NCBI GenBank assembly: GCA_001303185.1
Contig: LJNP01000013.1
Coordinates: 1-32,438, forward strand
Source of the DNA: Parcubacteria bacterium SG8_24
Lineage (GTDB): Bacteria; Patescibacteriota; Patescibacteriia; SG8-24
Direction of reading: 5' to 3'
DNA length: 32,438 nucleotides
The notes below the pieces were generated by a model, which was given only the letters and a program-made list of their open reading frames with translations, was not told the DNA's origin and did not search any database. Both the position numbers and the translations under genes were made by a program. Shown here piece by piece: positions 1 to 7,727 of the stretch (the first letter of the stretch is position 1; every line of letters begins with the position of its first letter).

Positions 1-818
1 TCCTCTTCCTCCTTATCCCGGAAGCGTATCTTCTTAAGGAACAGTTTCAAGGCCTGATAGTAGATACGACCGATGACCATCAGGGTGAACAGGGGGTACC
101 GGAAATTGAGCCTGAACAGCAGTCCGTCAGTGAGCTCGTGTCGGGCACCCACGAATGTCGCCTTGAGCTCGCTCTCACCGCCTTCCTGAGAATCGACTGA
201 GATCATCACCGAATCACCGGGTTCACTGAAACTCCACTCAAGGATATTGTCATGATCGATGAATGGCGAGATGTAGAAATTCTTCTGCTGTCGATGGCCG
301 TGAAGATCAGCTTTCGGATCCCTGATCGGTGTGAAGTACATCTTCTGGTCCCCGAACGTGTTGTTGACCTCGCTCAAAAGGACCCGGAAGATTCCGTCGG
401 CATCGTAACAATAGTAGAAAGAGACCGGATTGAAGGTGTAACCGAATGTCCGCAGGTTCGTCAGAACCATCACCCGACCTAAAGAAAAATCGAATCCCGC
501 ATCACGCAGCAGTAACCCGATGCGCTCCTTAGTCGTCTTCTTTCCGCGATACCTCTCGGCCTTGAAAGAGACGTTCTCCTTCATGATCGTCTGCGCCGTC
601 GGATCATCCTGATCGATGAACTTGAAATGGTCGCGATCGTGAAAACTGAAGAGGTTGAAGCGATCCATCGAAAAAAGCGTGAGCTTCCGATGTAGGTCGG
701 GAATCTCGTCGAGGTCGAGATACATCATGTAGCCCGGGTACGAAAAGGCGTTTTTGCGCGGCTTTGTCCGGGCATGTGCGAGCTTTCCTATGTAGGCTGC
801 TGAATTCATCGCGGTCAT
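1..818 (-). CDS. DUF1365 family protein (partial, runs off the left edge)
   Basis: Reverse-strand translation MTAMNSAAYIGKLAHARTKPRKNAFSYPGYMMYLDLDEIPDLHRKLTLFSMDRFNLFSFHDRDHF...GRVMVLTNLRTFGYTFNPVSFYYCYD is typical of DUF1365. The start overlaps the upstream stop (ATGA). Missing from the ORF track because it is open at the window edge. Confidence 0.9.
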   Translation of the reverse strand, partial: MTAMNSAAYIGKLAHARTKPRKNAFSYPGYMMYLDLDEIPDLHRKLTLFSMDRFNLFSFHDRDHFKFIDQDDPTAQTIMKENVSFKAERYRGKKTTKERIGLLLRDAGFDFSLGRVMVLTNLRTFGYTFNPVSFYYCYDADGIFRVLLSEVNNTFGDQKMYFTPIRDPKADLHGHRQQKNFYISPFIDHDNILEWSFSEPGDSVMISVDSQEGGESELKATFVGARHELTDGLLFRLNFRYPLFTLMVIGRIYYQALKLFLKKIRFRDKEEE

Positions 819-2077
819 GCTAACGGTTTCAGGCGCTCAACGACCTTAAGGGCCGAGCAGAGGCCGTCCTCATGGAACCCCCACCGGAAGTAGGCGCCGG
901 CGAAAAAGATGCGAGTATCCTCATTGAGCGAGTGCAGTTCGGGCTGGCGGGAGAAATTCTCCACCGTAAAGTGAGGGTGAGAGTATTGGATCTCCTTGAT
1001 CACCTTATCCGGATCGACTGGCGTGAACGGATTTATCGAGACAAAATGATCCTTTCTGGAATCCGTATGCTGCAACGGATTCATCCAGTATGTGGTTGAC
1101 GTCACCTTTCTGCTGTCCGATAAGGTCTTGATACCCTGATTCCAAGCGGCCCAGGCCTTCCTATTCGGCGGCATGACAGAACTGTCCGTATGAAGGATCG
1201 CCGTATTCGGGGTATAGCCGAACTGTCCAAGGAGTTCCCTCTTCCCGGGCGCGAGGTCCGGGACGAGTCTCAGGCTCTCGTCCGAATGGCTCGCCAGGAC
1301 CGCGTAATCGAAATCATATGACCCCTTGGGCGTCTCTACAGTGACTCCGTCTGCCGACTCCACCACCCTGACCACGGGCTCGTGCAGTCGGATGTCGAAA
1401 TCGCCGGTCTCGATGATCCTGCGGGTATAGGTATCGGAGCCGCCTACTACTGAATACCATTGGACCGGCGGCCAGAGCTTGAGCATGCCGTGATTGAAGA
1501 AAAACGGGATGATTATGGCGATCGGGAAATCGTATGCGTCGGCATTGACCTGCCCGGTGGACCAGACGGCCGCGGAAAGCGGCGCCAGATAATTCTGAAG
1601 CAGGTCCTCGGACAGCCCTTTGCGCCGGCAATACTCGGCGATCGTTTCGCGATTGTCGGACATCTTGTCCCGATCGGCCAAGGCCATCCTATAGAACTTG
1701 GGGATCTCGAGCAGAAATCTCCAATAACGAGCCGAAACGAGCCTCTTCCTCTGCGCGAAAAGACCGGATGGGCCGGTACTCGAATATTGCAGGCCTGTAT
1801 CGTGATTCCATACAGAAAACGTCATTTCGCATTTCTGCTTCCTGACGCCGAGCTCCTTGAACAGGCGGACGAGATTCGGATACGTGTTCCGGTTGAAGAC
1901 GATGAATCCCGTATCGACCGTGAATTCATGGCCGTTTTCACGCAGACGGTGCGTATGAGTATGCCCACCGAGGTAGTCGTTCTTCTCAAAGAGAGTGACG
2001 TCGAAATCATCTCTCAAGTGATAAGCCGAACCCATCGCGGATATGCCGGAACCGATTATGGCGAGTCTTTTCTTCAT
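815..2077 (-). CDS. FAD-dependent oxidoreductase / amine-oxidase-like protein of the DUF1365 neighbourhood type
   Basis: Dinucleotide-binding N-terminus MKKRLAIIGSGISAMGSAYHL..VTLFEKNDYLGGHTHT; adjacent to DUF1365. The ORF extends to 2110, but the internal Met at 2077 fits the Rossmann start. Confidence 0.9.
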   Translation of the reverse strand: MKKRLAIIGSGISAMGSAYHLRDDFDVTLFEKNDYLGGHTHTHRLRENGHEFTVDTGFIVFNRNTYPNLVRLFKELGVRKQKCEMTFSVWNHDTGLQYSSTGPSGLFAQRKRLVSARYWRFLLEIPKFYRMALADRDKMSDNRETIAEYCRRKGLSEDLLQNYLAPLSAAVWSTGQVNADAYDFPIAIIIPFFFNHGMLKLWPPVQWYSVVGGSDTYTRRIIETGDFDIRLHEPVVRVVESADGVTVETPKGSYDFDYAVLASHSDESLRLVPDLAPGKRELLGQFGYTPNTAILHTDSSVMPPNRKAWAAWNQGIKTLSDSRKVTSTTYWMNPLQHTDSRKDHFVSINPFTPVDPDKVIKEIQYSHPHFTVENFSRQPELHSLNEDTRIFFAGAYFRWGFHEDGLCSALKVVERLKPLA

Positions 2078-2110
2078 AAGAGACGGTGCATCAACGCTTT
2101 TTGTGCACAA

Positions 2111-2524
2111 TCAGAGGCCGAGATACTTGCTGCAGATCAGGTAAGAGAGCGCGGATACGGAAAACGACAGGGCGATACCCCAGACGATGTCGATGATCGC
2201 TATCTGCCAGGGGTAACCCTTCAGGACGGCAAGATTCGTGAGATCGAAGGTCATGTAAGTAAAGAAGCCAAACATCGCACCATACAGAGCGGCGTACGAC
2301 CAAGAGCTGTTCTTCAACGCCGGATAGATGGAAAAGATCACGAGACCGACGATGAATATGAGATAGAAGGTCACCGCGGCGGCCCAGTTCGGTGTGGGTC
2401 GCATCAGATGACCCATGTACTTGCCGTAAATACCCTTAGCGACGACCCCCAGCCAGACGAGATCGATCGCGAAAAAGATCGGGACTGATACGACGTAAAC
2501 TTTTATGAATGTAGCGAGATCCAT
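2111..2524 (-). CDS. DUF2177 family membrane protein
   Basis: MDLATFIKVYVVSVPIFFAIDLVWLGVVAKGIYGKYMGHLMRP...YGVYDLTN-like motif (FFTYMTFDLTNLAVLKGYPW); four hydrophobic segments. Confidence 0.85.
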   Translation of the reverse strand: MDLATFIKVYVVSVPIFFAIDLVWLGVVAKGIYGKYMGHLMRPTPNWAAAVTFYLIFIVGLVIFSIYPALKNSSWSYAALYGAMFGFFTYMTFDLTNLAVLKGYPWQIAIIDIVWGIALSFSVSALSYLICSKYLGL

Positions 2525-2570
2525 AATGATAAAAAGATTTCATGATTTTTGTCATGATTAGTGTACCAAA

Positions 2571-2592
2571 ATCCGAGCCAAAAGGCTCGGAT
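2571..2592 (-). terminator. Intrinsic terminator-like hairpin next to a tRNA 3'-end remnant
   Basis: Perfect 9-bp stem atccgagcc-aaaa-ggctcggat; the minus strand continues TTTTGG. Confidence 0.6.
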
Positions 2593-2597
2593 TCTCG

Positions 2598-2620
2598 TGG
2601 CTGCGGGACTAGGACTCGAA
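2598..2620 (-). other. tRNA 3'-end remnant (T-loop to CCA)
   Basis: Minus strand TTCGAGT-CCTAG-TCCCGCA-G-CCA has the spacing of T-loop, T-stem 3' strand, acceptor 3' strand, discriminator and CCA. The 5' part (TGCGGGA acceptor, D and anticodon arms) is absent upstream. Confidence 0.45.
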
Positions 2621-2662
2621 TAGATGATCAAATTGGAACACCGGCCCGTTTCTTGAATCCAG

Positions 2663-2744
2663 AATTGGAACGATTTTTTAGCTTAAATTAGCAAAATTAA
2701 GGCTATTTTGTCAAAATTGAATGACACCTTATTTCGTTCCAATT
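2663..2744. repeat. AT-rich nested inverted repeat
   Basis: aattggaacg (2663-2672) / cgttccaatt (2735-2744), enclosing tagcttaa/ttaaggcta (2679-2705) and tgtca/tgaca (2709-2726). A further direct copy of attggaac lies at 2632-2639. Confidence 0.6.
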
Positions 2745-2767
2745 TATTTGCTAACTTTAGCGAAGTC

Positions 2768-2799
2768 GAGTGTCGCACATTTAACGGTAGCCGACACTC
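2768..2799. repeat. Inverted repeat gagtgtcg...cgacactc
   Basis: 8-bp perfect arms with a 16-nt loop in intergenic DNA. Confidence 0.6.
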
Positions 2800-2806
2800 A
2801 CTTAAT

Positions 2807-2835
2807 CAAAAACCCCATCCGCTCGAATGGGGTTT
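2807..2835 (-). terminator. Intrinsic terminator of the GDPD gene
   Basis: caaaaaccccat ccgctcga atggggttt; T-run on the minus strand. Confidence 0.8.
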
Positions 2836-2872
2836 AAGGCGTCGTCACTGCTCTGGAGGTCGCTGTTCAGTT

Positions 2873-3565
2873 CTATAAAATACGATCTAATCTGTCGGTC
2901 GTGATCCCGTCGACGCCAAGCTGGCGTAAGACGCGTGCCGTTTTCTTGTCATTGACCGTCCACACATGCACCTGCAGTCCGTTCTCATGACACTCGTCCA
3001 CGAGTGCCTTGGTCGTCAGTTCGTAGTGTGGAGAGAGGATGTCCGCGCGCGCGTTCAGTGCCCGTCGGACCATCAGGCCGCGCCACTTCTTCCGTCTGAA
3101 GCCGCCGAGCTCGGTCTTCACCTGCGGATGCAGGCCTTTCACCCGCCGCAAGGTCACCGGCATATCGTTGATGATGATCACCTCCCGGACCATCCGTCTT
3201 TTTGCCACTTCACGCATCACCTGCTCCTCGATGCCACGGGATTTGATCTCGATCTTGCCGGCGGCCCTTCCTTTGAGGAGATCAAGGGCCTCTCCGAGGG
3301 TCGGTACCCGCTCGCCGTCACCTGTCCGGGCTTTCCGTATCTGCTTCAGGGTGAGCTCACGCACCAGGCCCTTCCCGTCCGTCGTCCGACGGATGTCATC
3401 ATCGTGCATCACCACGATCTTCCCGTCTTTCGTCCGGCGCACGTCGAATTCGATCATGTCCGCCCTCTGGCGGAGAGCTGTCCTGAAAGAGCCGAGCGTG
3501 TTCTCGGTTTTGATATTCGGAGCGCCGCGGTGACCGATCATCAGCATAACGATGTGCGCTATCAT
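2873..3565 (-). CDS. Glycerophosphodiester phosphodiesterase family protein
   Basis: IGHRGAPNIKTENTLGSFRTAL...MIEFDVRRTKDGKIVVMHDDDIRRTTDGKG plus C-terminal VWTVNDKKTARVLRQLGVDGITTD are GDPD signatures. Start may be 3565 or 3547. Confidence 0.95.
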   Translation of the reverse strand: MIAHIVMLMIGHRGAPNIKTENTLGSFRTALRQRADMIEFDVRRTKDGKIVVMHDDDIRRTTDGKGLVRELTLKQIRKARTGDGERVPTLGEALDLLKGRAAGKIEIKSRGIEEQVMREVAKRRMVREVIIINDMPVTLRRVKGLHPQVKTELGGFRRKKWRGLMVRRALNARADILSPHYELTTKALVDECHENGLQVHVWTVNDKKTARVLRQLGVDGITTDRLDRIL

Positions 3566-3625
3566 CCTGTATATATCATCGTACCAGAAAGGAAGACGCC
3601 CGCTAATGGGCACACCCCCCCAAAC

Positions 3626-3650
3626 AAAAACTCCGGACAACGTCCGGAGT
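3626..3650 (-). terminator. Intrinsic terminator
   Basis: aaaaactccggac-aac-gtccggagt, downstream of the 3669-4361 gene. Confidence 0.8.
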
Positions 3651-3668
3651 CGGTGGCGGCAGGACCGC

Positions 3669-4361
3669 TCAAAGGGCCGCGCCGGCCCCCGCCGCCAGGG
3701 CGAACATCAGCTGGGCCAGGTAATACATCGGGAGACCGATGACCCCGTTGACGGGCTGGCTCCGGATGAAACGGTCGCGGGCTACGAGGATGTCTGAGCC
3801 CACGAACAGGCCGGCCGCCGTGAGGTACAGGGCGCTCCTATGGACGACGGTCATTCCGGTGGCCGAGACGGCCATCAGTCCGATGACGATGATGTAGGCG
3901 ACCAGCAGGGGCCGCAGTATTCCCTGGACGCGCGGCCAGAATATCCTCAGGCTGATCCCGCCGATACAGACCATCATCATGATCGTCAGTCCGCTCCAGG
4001 CGGTGAACAGGCCGTAAGCGAAGAAGGCGTAGACATAGATGACGTGTCCGCCGAGAAAGGAGGTCATTCCCAGCATGAAGCTGGCGCCCTTCCCTTCAGG
4101 GATCAGCAGGACATCGCCGATCGCTCCCAGCAGGAGGCCGACAAAGATCAGCTGACCGAGGGGGTTACCCCAGGCTCCGGCCAGAAGGGCGGTCAGCAGG
4201 AAACCGAGAGATGCGAGCGGCTTGACTCTCCTGGCCAGCATCTGTTTCTCACCCTTCCACACATCGACTTTCGCCCAGACCAGGGCAACGACCGCGCAAA
4301 CGGTCAGCAACATCGGCGCGATGACCCATCCGCTGGACAGGGCACTATTAAGCTCAGGCAT
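3669..4361 (-). CDS. YhhN/TMEM86-like (lysoplasmalogenase-type) membrane protein
   Basis: Multi-TM protein with LGAIGDVLLIP..ASFMLGMTSFLGGHVIYVYAF and C-terminal ALYLTAAGLFVGSDILVARDRF, typical of YhhN. AGGAGG Shine-Dalgarno before the Met at 4361. Confidence 0.85.
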   Translation of the reverse strand: MPELNSALSSGWVIAPMLLTVCAVVALVWAKVDVWKGEKQMLARRVKPLASLGFLLTALLAGAWGNPLGQLIFVGLLLGAIGDVLLIPEGKGASFMLGMTSFLGGHVIYVYAFFAYGLFTAWSGLTIMMMVCIGGISLRIFWPRVQGILRPLLVAYIIVIGLMAVSATGMTVVHRSALYLTAAGLFVGSDILVARDRFIRSQPVNGVIGLPMYYLAQLMFALAAGAGAAL

Positions 4362-4422
4362 TCTTCCTCCTATTGTCAAAGAACATCGCACCGTACACCC
4401 GCATCATCGGCCTGTCAATGTG

Positions 4423-4447
4423 AAAACCGCCCCCGAAGGTGGCGGTT
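4423..4447 (-). terminator. Intrinsic terminator
   Basis: aaaaccgcc...ggcggtt, downstream of the 4477-5337 gene. Confidence 0.75.
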
Positions 4448-4476
4448 ATCATTGCATATCGGATTGTCGAACCGGG

Positions 4477-5337
4477 CTACTGAACGTTCACGCTGGATGT
4501 AAAAGGTGTCCCGGCTACCATTCCGGTGACCTCATAGGCGCCGTAAGAGACTATGCGCCAGGTGAACTTCGCCTTGCCGTCCGCGTCAGCCGTCTGCGAC
4601 TGGTCCGAGGCGCTAAACACGCCAGGGCCGGCGAGCGATACGTCTACCGTGACCCCCGGTGTCGTATTGACCACGAGATAAACCTCGCTGTAACTCCCAG
4701 GGGCGACGTGGTCATAGGACATTTCAGCGGATATTTCGATCGCTTCGACCGCTTCCTCCGGCTCAGGGACTTCGATCCCAAGGTGACCCGCTATGCTGGT
4801 CCCACCGTATGCTGTCCGCGGATCCACTCCTCTGATCGCATGGAGGAAGTTCTGGAACATGACCGCCTGTATCTCATCATCGTAGACGCCGTCCGTCGTG
4901 TCGTTGCTCCATTCTCCCCGGTCCGCCTCGACCGCGTGCCAGAGTTCATGCAGCATCGCCGTGCAGAAATCCTTGTCCTTCAGCTCCGGCACCCGCGCCT
5001 TCACCCTTTCGAGCTCGGCTTTGGAGATCTTGGTTTCGGTTCCGGTGCCGTTCCCGTTGAACGCGTCGTCGTTGGTGTCGGGAGTGTTGGACCAGTCAGG
5101 CCCTTCGGTGATCTTGTGGGTGTTGCCCGAGTTCTCGAGCTCGCGGATCACGTCGCCGACGAGCCCCGGATTGTTCCTGTAGGTGGCGAGGCACTCGTTC
5201 ACGTCGTCCCTGAACTCCCGGCTGCCTTCCACCGAGACGCTCGCTTCGGCTGAAGGAGTCCACAGGAAGAAAAAGGCGACCGCGAAAAACGCCAAACCCG
5301 CTTGGTACACTTTTTTACGGGGTGTTTGTTCACGCAT
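4477..5337 (-). CDS. Secreted putative zinc metallopeptidase with M91/NleD-like motif and C-terminal Ig-like domain
   Basis: Signal peptide (GLAFFAVAFFFLWTPSAEAS); TAMLHELWHAVEADRG (HExxH) followed by DDEIQAVMFQNFLHAIRGVDPRTAYGG; beta-rich C-terminus VAPGSYSEVYLVVNTTPGVTVDVSLAGPGVFS. Confidence 0.6.
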   Translation of the reverse strand: MREQTPRKKVYQAGLAFFAVAFFFLWTPSAEASVSVEGSREFRDDVNECLATYRNNPGLVGDVIRELENSGNTHKITEGPDWSNTPDTNDDAFNGNGTGTETKISKAELERVKARVPELKDKDFCTAMLHELWHAVEADRGEWSNDTTDGVYDDEIQAVMFQNFLHAIRGVDPRTAYGGTSIAGHLGIEVPEPEEAVEAIEISAEMSYDHVAPGSYSEVYLVVNTTPGVTVDVSLAGPGVFSASDQSQTADADGKAKFTWRIVSYGAYEVTGMVAGTPFTSSVNVQ

Positions 5338-5347
5338 AGTGGATGTA

Positions 5348-5914
5348 TCAGGAGGTGATTTCAAAAGATACGGTAGCGGTGTTGCTGCCGTCGTAGACGT
5401 GGTCGCATTCCGGTGACGCCGGACCCGGGTACGCGTACATCAGTTCGAGTTCATAGGTTCCCGGCGCTCCGACGTCGTAGAACGTGGTCATGCCTCTGGT
5501 GCCTTCCGCGACAGTGGCTCGGAGTGTCTGTGTTGAGAGCCCCTCGTCATAGGAGCTGGCGAGCGTGATGTCCAGGCTCCCTCCCTGCGCGAGCGGAACC
5601 AGGCTGCTCTCGAGCATTTTCGGGAATGAAGTGATGAAGTAGGACGGGGCGGTGCGGGTGGCGACGTCTTCGCCGTCTTTGCGAACCGAGACGAGTTGCA
5701 CGGCGCCTGATGCCATGTCGCTGACGCACGTTTCGCCGCCGTCGTTCATGAGCCGCAGGTTGATCACGACGCTCTCGTCCGGCGCGAACGATGCCTGCGC
5801 CGCGGCTGCGGTCAAGGATATGTTCGGCTCCGGTTCGCCCGGCCGCGACATGATGACCGCCGCCACGACAACGAACACGATCAACACGATTAGCGTAATT
5901 AGTTTCTTATTCAT
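5348..5914 (-). CDS. Membrane-anchored secreted beta-sandwich-like protein
   Basis: N-terminal TM/signal MNKKLITLIVLIVFVVVAAVIM followed by an Ig-like sequence; 10 nt upstream of the metallopeptidase gene. Confidence 0.6.
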   Translation of the reverse strand: MNKKLITLIVLIVFVVVAAVIMSRPGEPEPNISLTAAAAQASFAPDESVVINLRLMNDGGETCVSDMASGAVQLVSVRKDGEDVATRTAPSYFITSFPKMLESSLVPLAQGGSLDITLASSYDEGLSTQTLRATVAEGTRGMTTFYDVGAPGTYELELMYAYPGPASPECDHVYDGSNTATVSFEITS

Positions 5915-6082
5915 ATTTGATGTGGGGGTCAGGGGTATAATCGACGGTTAGTTTAGCATTGTTTTGGGGTGAGGGCAAAGCGGTCATATCTTGCAATGCG
6001 GGACTAGGGAATCTCATTGCTCGCCTGCGCCTCCTCGCAAAAGCCGGCCACCGCAAGGGTGACCGACGCTCCCCTACCCCAA

Positions 6083-6110
6083 CAAAAAACCGCCCCCGAA
6101 AGGGCGGTAA
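6083..6110 (-). terminator. Intrinsic terminator
   Basis: caaaaaaccgccc-ccgaa-agggcggt. Confidence 0.8.
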
Positions 6111-6139
6111 TTTGATATCGGGATTCGTCGGCGGCTTAA

Positions 6140-6997
6140 TTAGTACTTATCTTCGTGCTCGAATTCTTTCAGCGGAATGTCGCCCCTCTCTTCCGTGACC
6201 GCCTTCGTCTCTTCGGCGAATTTCGCCTTCACGATCTCGAGCGCTCTTTTGAGCTCTTCCCTATTGGCGCACTTCACGAACTGTTTGCTCCCGAATACCG
6301 GGCCGCTCACATCCCGCCCCTGGTCATCCTTGGCGTCGGACCATTGGAAATCCTCCAACCCCAAAGACTCTTGGGCGGTGCCGATAAAATATATGCCGTA
6401 ACTTTCCGCATAATGAACACCGAAGGGGTACCCTTCGATATACGCGGCTTGGATACACCCATCCTTCGTGCCGAAAGGCACGTCATCACCGAGTTCTTTG
6501 GTGAAGTAGACCCTCTTTTTGATCGTTTCGTAGGTCTCTCGGGCGGCCTTCTGGCGCTCCTCTGGATCAGCCGCCACCTTCTTAAAATCATCGATCTGTT
6601 CGAGAAACTGTTCTCGGTTGACTACCTCATCATGTTTGAGCGCCTGTGCGGAAGCCGCGAGCCACCACGTCGTTTCGGCGTCCGGATCCAGGTCGCGGAG
6701 TTCATCCCTGATCTGCTGGATCGTCTCGGGCGTATATGCCGCATGCAACTTCGCCGCCAGCCCCTGCTTATCCCGAGGTATGCTGTCGATCGCGCAGGCG
6801 ATACCCGCATCGAAGCCTGGTGCGGGCTGATCTACGCTCGGTACCCGGGCGGTCAATGACTCCTCCGATACCCAGTCGGGCCACTCACCTGACTCTTTGA
6901 CCCGGCCGGCATTCTGTCCGATCTGGCTTCTTATTGATTCGATTCTGGCCTCTATCTGTTGCTCTCGTTCGAGGCGCGCACCTTGTTCTGGATTCAT
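6140..6997 (-). CDS. Hypothetical soluble protein
   Basis: Long ORF MNPEQGARLEREQQIEARIESIRSQ... with its own terminator downstream. No family recognised. Confidence 0.6.
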   Translation of the reverse strand: MNPEQGARLEREQQIEARIESIRSQIGQNAGRVKESGEWPDWVSEESLTARVPSVDQPAPGFDAGIACAIDSIPRDKQGLAAKLHAAYTPETIQQIRDELRDLDPDAETTWWLAASAQALKHDEVVNREQFLEQIDDFKKVAADPEERQKAARETYETIKKRVYFTKELGDDVPFGTKDGCIQAAYIEGYPFGVHYAESYGIYFIGTAQESLGLEDFQWSDAKDDQGRDVSGPVFGSKQFVKCANREELKRALEIVKAKFAEETKAVTEERGDIPLKEFEHEDKY

Positions 6998-7077
6998 ATG
7001 AATGTCGATTAATTTGTCACAATATAGCAGATTAGAGGGGGTTGGCGCAACGGATGGCCGGCGCTCTCCCACCCCAA

Positions 7078-7100
7078 CAAAAACCGCCCCGGAGGGCGGA
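7078..7100 (-). terminator. Intrinsic terminator
   Basis: caaaaaccgcccc-gga-gggcgg. Confidence 0.8.
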
Positions 7101-7119
7101 CTTGTTTTATGGATGTCTA

Positions 7120-7293
7120 TCACTTGGCCGTCACCCGTCCCAGATAGACTCCCAGACCGATGCCGAGGAAAAACAGGACGAGGGCTCCAGGGTCGTGCCT
7201 AGACAACAGTATCCCCGTGATCGCCGCTATCGGAGCTGCTGCCCACAACGCCCTCTTGCTGATGGTGATGCTGTCCTTGTCCTTTTTGGTCAT
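7120..7293 (-). CDS. Small (57 aa) membrane protein
   Basis: MTKKDKDSITISKRALWAAAPIAAITGILLSRHDPGALVLFFLGIGLGVYLGRVTAK; two hydrophobic segments, followed by a terminator. Below the ORF-track length cutoff. Confidence 0.6.
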   Translation of the reverse strand: MTKKDKDSITISKRALWAAAPIAAITGILLSRHDPGALVLFFLGIGLGVYLGRVTAK

Positions 7294-7303
7294 ATGATTT
7301 TCT

Positions 7304-7678
7304 TTACCCCAACATGATCCCCTGCCACAGGAGCCACACGCCCAGGATAATCAGGAAGAAGGCGCTGTAGAACTGTTTCTTCTTGAACCGCTGGGCCTGT
7401 CTGCGTATCTGTTCGGGAAACCCGATCTTCATTATTCCCTTGATTACCGTCGACCACCCCAGGATCGTGATCACGACCCGCCAGTCGGTGACCCAAACAT
7501 TATGGAGGATTACGGTGACGAGCCCCATGATCAGGGTGATGTATCCGGTGGAGATGACGAACGCCTTGTCGTCGGTCATCTCGATCGTCTTGCCCAGTTG
7601 TCGCGTCGCGATGAACAGGATGCCGAAGATCAGGAAAAAACTCCCCCAAAGTTGAGCGAAAAAACTCGTCATGTCCAT
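7304..7678 (-). CDS. Small integral membrane protein (paralogue of 29082-29468)
   Basis: Four hydrophobic segments; GWSTVIKGIMKIGFPEQ resembles VIGFIALVKGLIGLAFPQL in the 29 kb gene. Confidence 0.7.
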   Translation of the reverse strand: MDMTSFFAQLWGSFFLIFGILFIATRQLGKTIEMTDDKAFVISTGYITLIMGLVTVILHNVWVTDWRVVITILGWSTVIKGIMKIGFPEQIRRQAQRFKKKQFYSAFFLIILGVWLLWQGIMLG

Positions 7679-7727
7679 ATTGGCCGAGGTTAAGATTCCG
7701 GGATCATTATACCACCAGCCGCGACCC

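Noticed and set aside
1460-2488. 342-aa plus-strand ORF
   Set aside because: Antisense to the FAD oxidoreductase and DUF2177 genes with no recognisable motifs.
5996-6010. tgcgggactagg shared with the tRNA remnant at 2601-2613, a possible second att copy
   Set aside because: Only about 12 bp match and the T-loop context is lost; matches of this length are expected by chance in 32 kb.
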